A stretch of 64,000 bases of DNA, taken from the NCBI GenBank assembly GCA_965212025.1, contig OZ243039.1, positions 1,240,001-1,304,000 of the forward strand, read 5' to 3'. The position numbers were made by a program, and so were the translations under genes. Of this stretch, positions 62,501 to 64,000 are shown piece after piece. The notes under the pieces were generated by a model, which worked only from the letters and a program-made list of their open reading frames with translations, was not told where the DNA came from and ran no database searches. The first letter of the stretch is position 1. Every line of letters starts with the position of its first letter. The stretch comes from G965212025 sp965212025 (GTDB lineage: Bacteria > Pseudomonadota > Gammaproteobacteria > Poriferisulfidales > Oxydemutatoraceae).

Positions 62501-63349
62501 GTGCCGATTTTCGAGATGAAAAAGACTTGGCTACGAAGTGACAGATGGACGGTCGGGCTGGCACTGGTTGCCATTGTCACAGGTGTAGTCTTTTTTACGG
62601 GTCATGAGGCATTCGCCATTTTTTTTGGCTTGGCAACGCTGTTGGTTGCTTGGGAAGGTGCGCGCATGCTGGCCGGAGGAGATTTACTGACTTGCCTTGC
62701 CGTCCTCGTGACGCTGGCTCTGCTCATGGTTTTTTCCTGGAACCATGATTTTCTGCGCGAGGTGTTGATTTTCTTTGCAGTGTTCTGGTGGTTCGCCATG
62801 TTTTTTATCGTCGCGCTTTATCGGCCAGGGTTTATTCGCAGTTCCTGGTTTCCCTGGCTGTTTCGTCTGGGACTTCCGTTCGTGCTGGCGGCGTTTTGGG
62901 TGGCGGTGATTGACTTGCATCGTTTTTCTCCCGCCTGGTTTTTTTATCTGCTCGCACTGATCTCGCTGTCTGACATATTTGCGTATCTGGCTGGGAGGCG
63001 CTGGGGACAGCGGCGCATTAGTCCTGATATCAGTCCCGGGAAAACCTCGGCAGGGCTCTGGGGTGCTTTGCTGATTGGTCTTTTGCTGAGTTTGGTGACC
63101 GGGGTCTTTGTTTCTGAAGGGTTTGAAGACACTGTTTTTCTTGTCTTGTTAAGCCTGTTTCTGGTGGTCTTCGGACTGATTGGTGATTTGACGGAAAGCA
63201 TGGTGAAGAGATACTCGGGACGTAAGGATAGTGGTGCTTTGCTGGCGGGGCATGGCGGAGTCTGGGATCGGCTGGACAGTTTGATTGCGACTGCTCCGAT
63301 GTTCTTGGTGTTTGTGCCACTGATGAATATTCCAGGAGTTGACGGTTGA
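62501..63349 (+). CDS. cdsA: Phosphatidate cytidylyltransferase (CDP-diglyceride synthase)
   Basis: 282 residues, GTG 62501 or ATG 62516. Integral membrane protein with about eight hydrophobic helices. The C-terminal CDS signature is present: SDIFAYLAGRRWGQRRISPDISPGKT region near 163 and GDLTESMVKRYSGRKDSGALLAGHGG near 228 (positions only), with RLDSL after it. Makes CDP-diacylglycerol for phospholipids. Its stop overlaps the dxr start (TTGA). Confidence 0.95.
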   Translation: MPIFEMKKTWLRSDRWTVGLALVAIVTGVVFFTGHEAFAIFFGLATLLVAWEGARMLAGGDLLTCLAVLVTLALLMVFSWNHDFLREVLIFFAVFWWFAMFFIVALYRPGFIRSSWFPWLFRLGLPFVLAAFWVAVIDLHRFSPAWFFYLLALISLSDIFAYLAGRRWGQRRISPDISPGKTSAGLWGALLIGLLLSLVTGVFVSEGFEDTVFLVLLSLFLVVFGLIGDLTESMVKRYSGRKDSGALLAGHGGVWDRLDSLIATAPMFLVFVPLMNIPGVDG

Positions 63350-64000
63350 GCTTGTCTTCAAATCTTGCGCATGTTTGCATCCTGGGTTCTACCGGCAGCA
63401 TTGGCAGCCAAACCCTGGATGTGATTTCCCGCAACCCGACCCGTTTTCGGGTGTTTGCTTTGGCTGCGGGGAAAAATGCCGAACTTCTCGCTGAGCAATG
63501 TCAGATTTTCCGGCCTTGCTATGCGGTTCTGGGGCAGAGGAAAGCGTCTTCCATCGCTGACCGGCAGATGTTTGGAAAAGACACGACTGTGCTTTTTGGT
63601 GAAGAAGCCTTGGCAGAGATGGCCGCACACCCGCAGGTGGACATCGTCGTGGCTGGTATGGCCGGTTCTGCCGGTCTGTTGCCTACTATGGCGGCAGCAG
63701 GTGCAGGCAAACATGTTTTGCTTGCCAACAAGGAAGCCTTGGTCATGGCGGGTCGCTTGCTGATTGAATCCGCGCGGAAGTCAGGGGCTGTGCTTTTACC
63801 GACAGACAGTGAACACAACGCGGTTTTTCAATGTCTGGGACAGCCTGCTCCTTCGGAAAGTGAAGCGACCCTCAGACAGGTCAAGAATATTGTTTTAACC
63901 GCTTCGGGTGGGGCTTTTTATAAAACACCACTGCATCTTTTGAAGGATGCAACGCCTGAAGAGGCTTGCAGGCATCCAAAGTGGAGCATGGGGAAGAAAA
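63346..64000 (+). CDS. dxr: 1-deoxy-D-xylulose 5-phosphate reductoisomerase, 3' end cut by window edge
   Basis: First 218 codons, open to the window end. TTG start overlapping the cdsA stop with AGGAG upstream. NADPH-binding LGSTGSIGSQTLDV near residue 11, VVAGMAGSAGLLPTMAA near 103, LANKEALVMAG near 126 and the metal/substrate segment PTDSEHNAVFQCL near 148. First committed step of the MEP pathway, whose ispG is at 19881-21125. Confidence 0.95.
   Translation, partial: MSLSSNLAHVCILGSTGSIGSQTLDVISRNPTRFRVFALAAGKNAELLAEQCQIFRPCYAVLGQRKASSIADRQMFGKDTTVLFGEEALAEMAAHPQVDIVVAGMAGSAGLLPTMAAAGAGKHVLLANKEALVMAGRLLIESARKSGAVLLPTDSEHNAVFQCLGQPAPSESEATLRQVKNIVLTASGGAFYKTPLHLLKDATPEEACRHPKWSMGKK

Overview
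The window looks like a gammaproteobacterial chromosome. Gene orders that point this way are pcnB-folK-panB-panC, scpA-scpB-rluB, tig-clpP-clpX-lon, guaB-guaA and rpsB-tsf-pyrH-frr-uppS-cdsA-dxr, plus the metX-metW methionine pair, hspQ and xseA. A type III secretion system (T3SS) of the Ysc family suggests a host-associated lifestyle, but the biosynthetic genes (pantothenate, folate, methionine, branched-chain amino acids, isoprenoids, purines) argue against a highly reduced symbiont. I cannot name the species from the sequence alone.

Layout. 1-893: 3'-truncated ispB, then hspQ and a TerB-like gene on the other strand. 2232-7744: leftward metX-metW and pcnB-folK-panB-panC; pcnB appears to start at AUU. 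7844-13014: leftward aldehyde dehydrogenase, a thiamine-diphosphate (TPP) enzyme and a biosynthetic-type acetolactate synthase; the first two resemble the cyanobacterial 2-oxoglutarate decarboxylase/succinic semialdehyde dehydrogenase pair. 13188-17576: leftward adk-trpS-scpA-scpB-rluB. 17749-21125: PPi-dependent phosphofructokinase, yjbQ, and ispG with a duplicated 5' end. 21230-27326: tRNA-Leu, tig, clpP, clpX, lon. 27195-28745: eight tandem 194-bp copies of the lon 3' end. 28893-33144: leftward xseA, a very long Lys/Ala/Pro repeat gene and a DksA-type zinc-finger domain that appears to be its out-of-frame C-terminus. 33543-36927: guaB and guaA. 36982-42693: a type I restriction-modification system whose specificity subunit carries two near-identical target recognition domains, and a frameshifted phospholipase-D-like gene. 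42896-58080: T3SS island. 58442-64000: rpsB (with a repeat tail), tsf, pyrH, frr, uppS, cdsA and the 5' part of dxr.

The T3SS genes form two divergent units around 51612-52091. Leftward: chaperone, PP2C phosphatase, anti-sigma-type kinase, sctN, O, P, Q, S, T, U. Rightward: translocator-like protein, sctW, chaperone, STAS protein, sctX, sctY, sctV. The phosphatase/kinase/STAS trio is a partner-switching module like Bordetella BtrU/BtrW/BtrV, probably coupling secretion to gene expression. sctR is missing from its usual place, and the needle and ring genes are not in the window.

A recurring oddity is in-gene tandem repetition in otherwise conserved housekeeping genes (lon, the dksA-like gene, rpsB) and in hsdS. 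The repeat-DksA gene with a +1 frame break is the most unusual locus.
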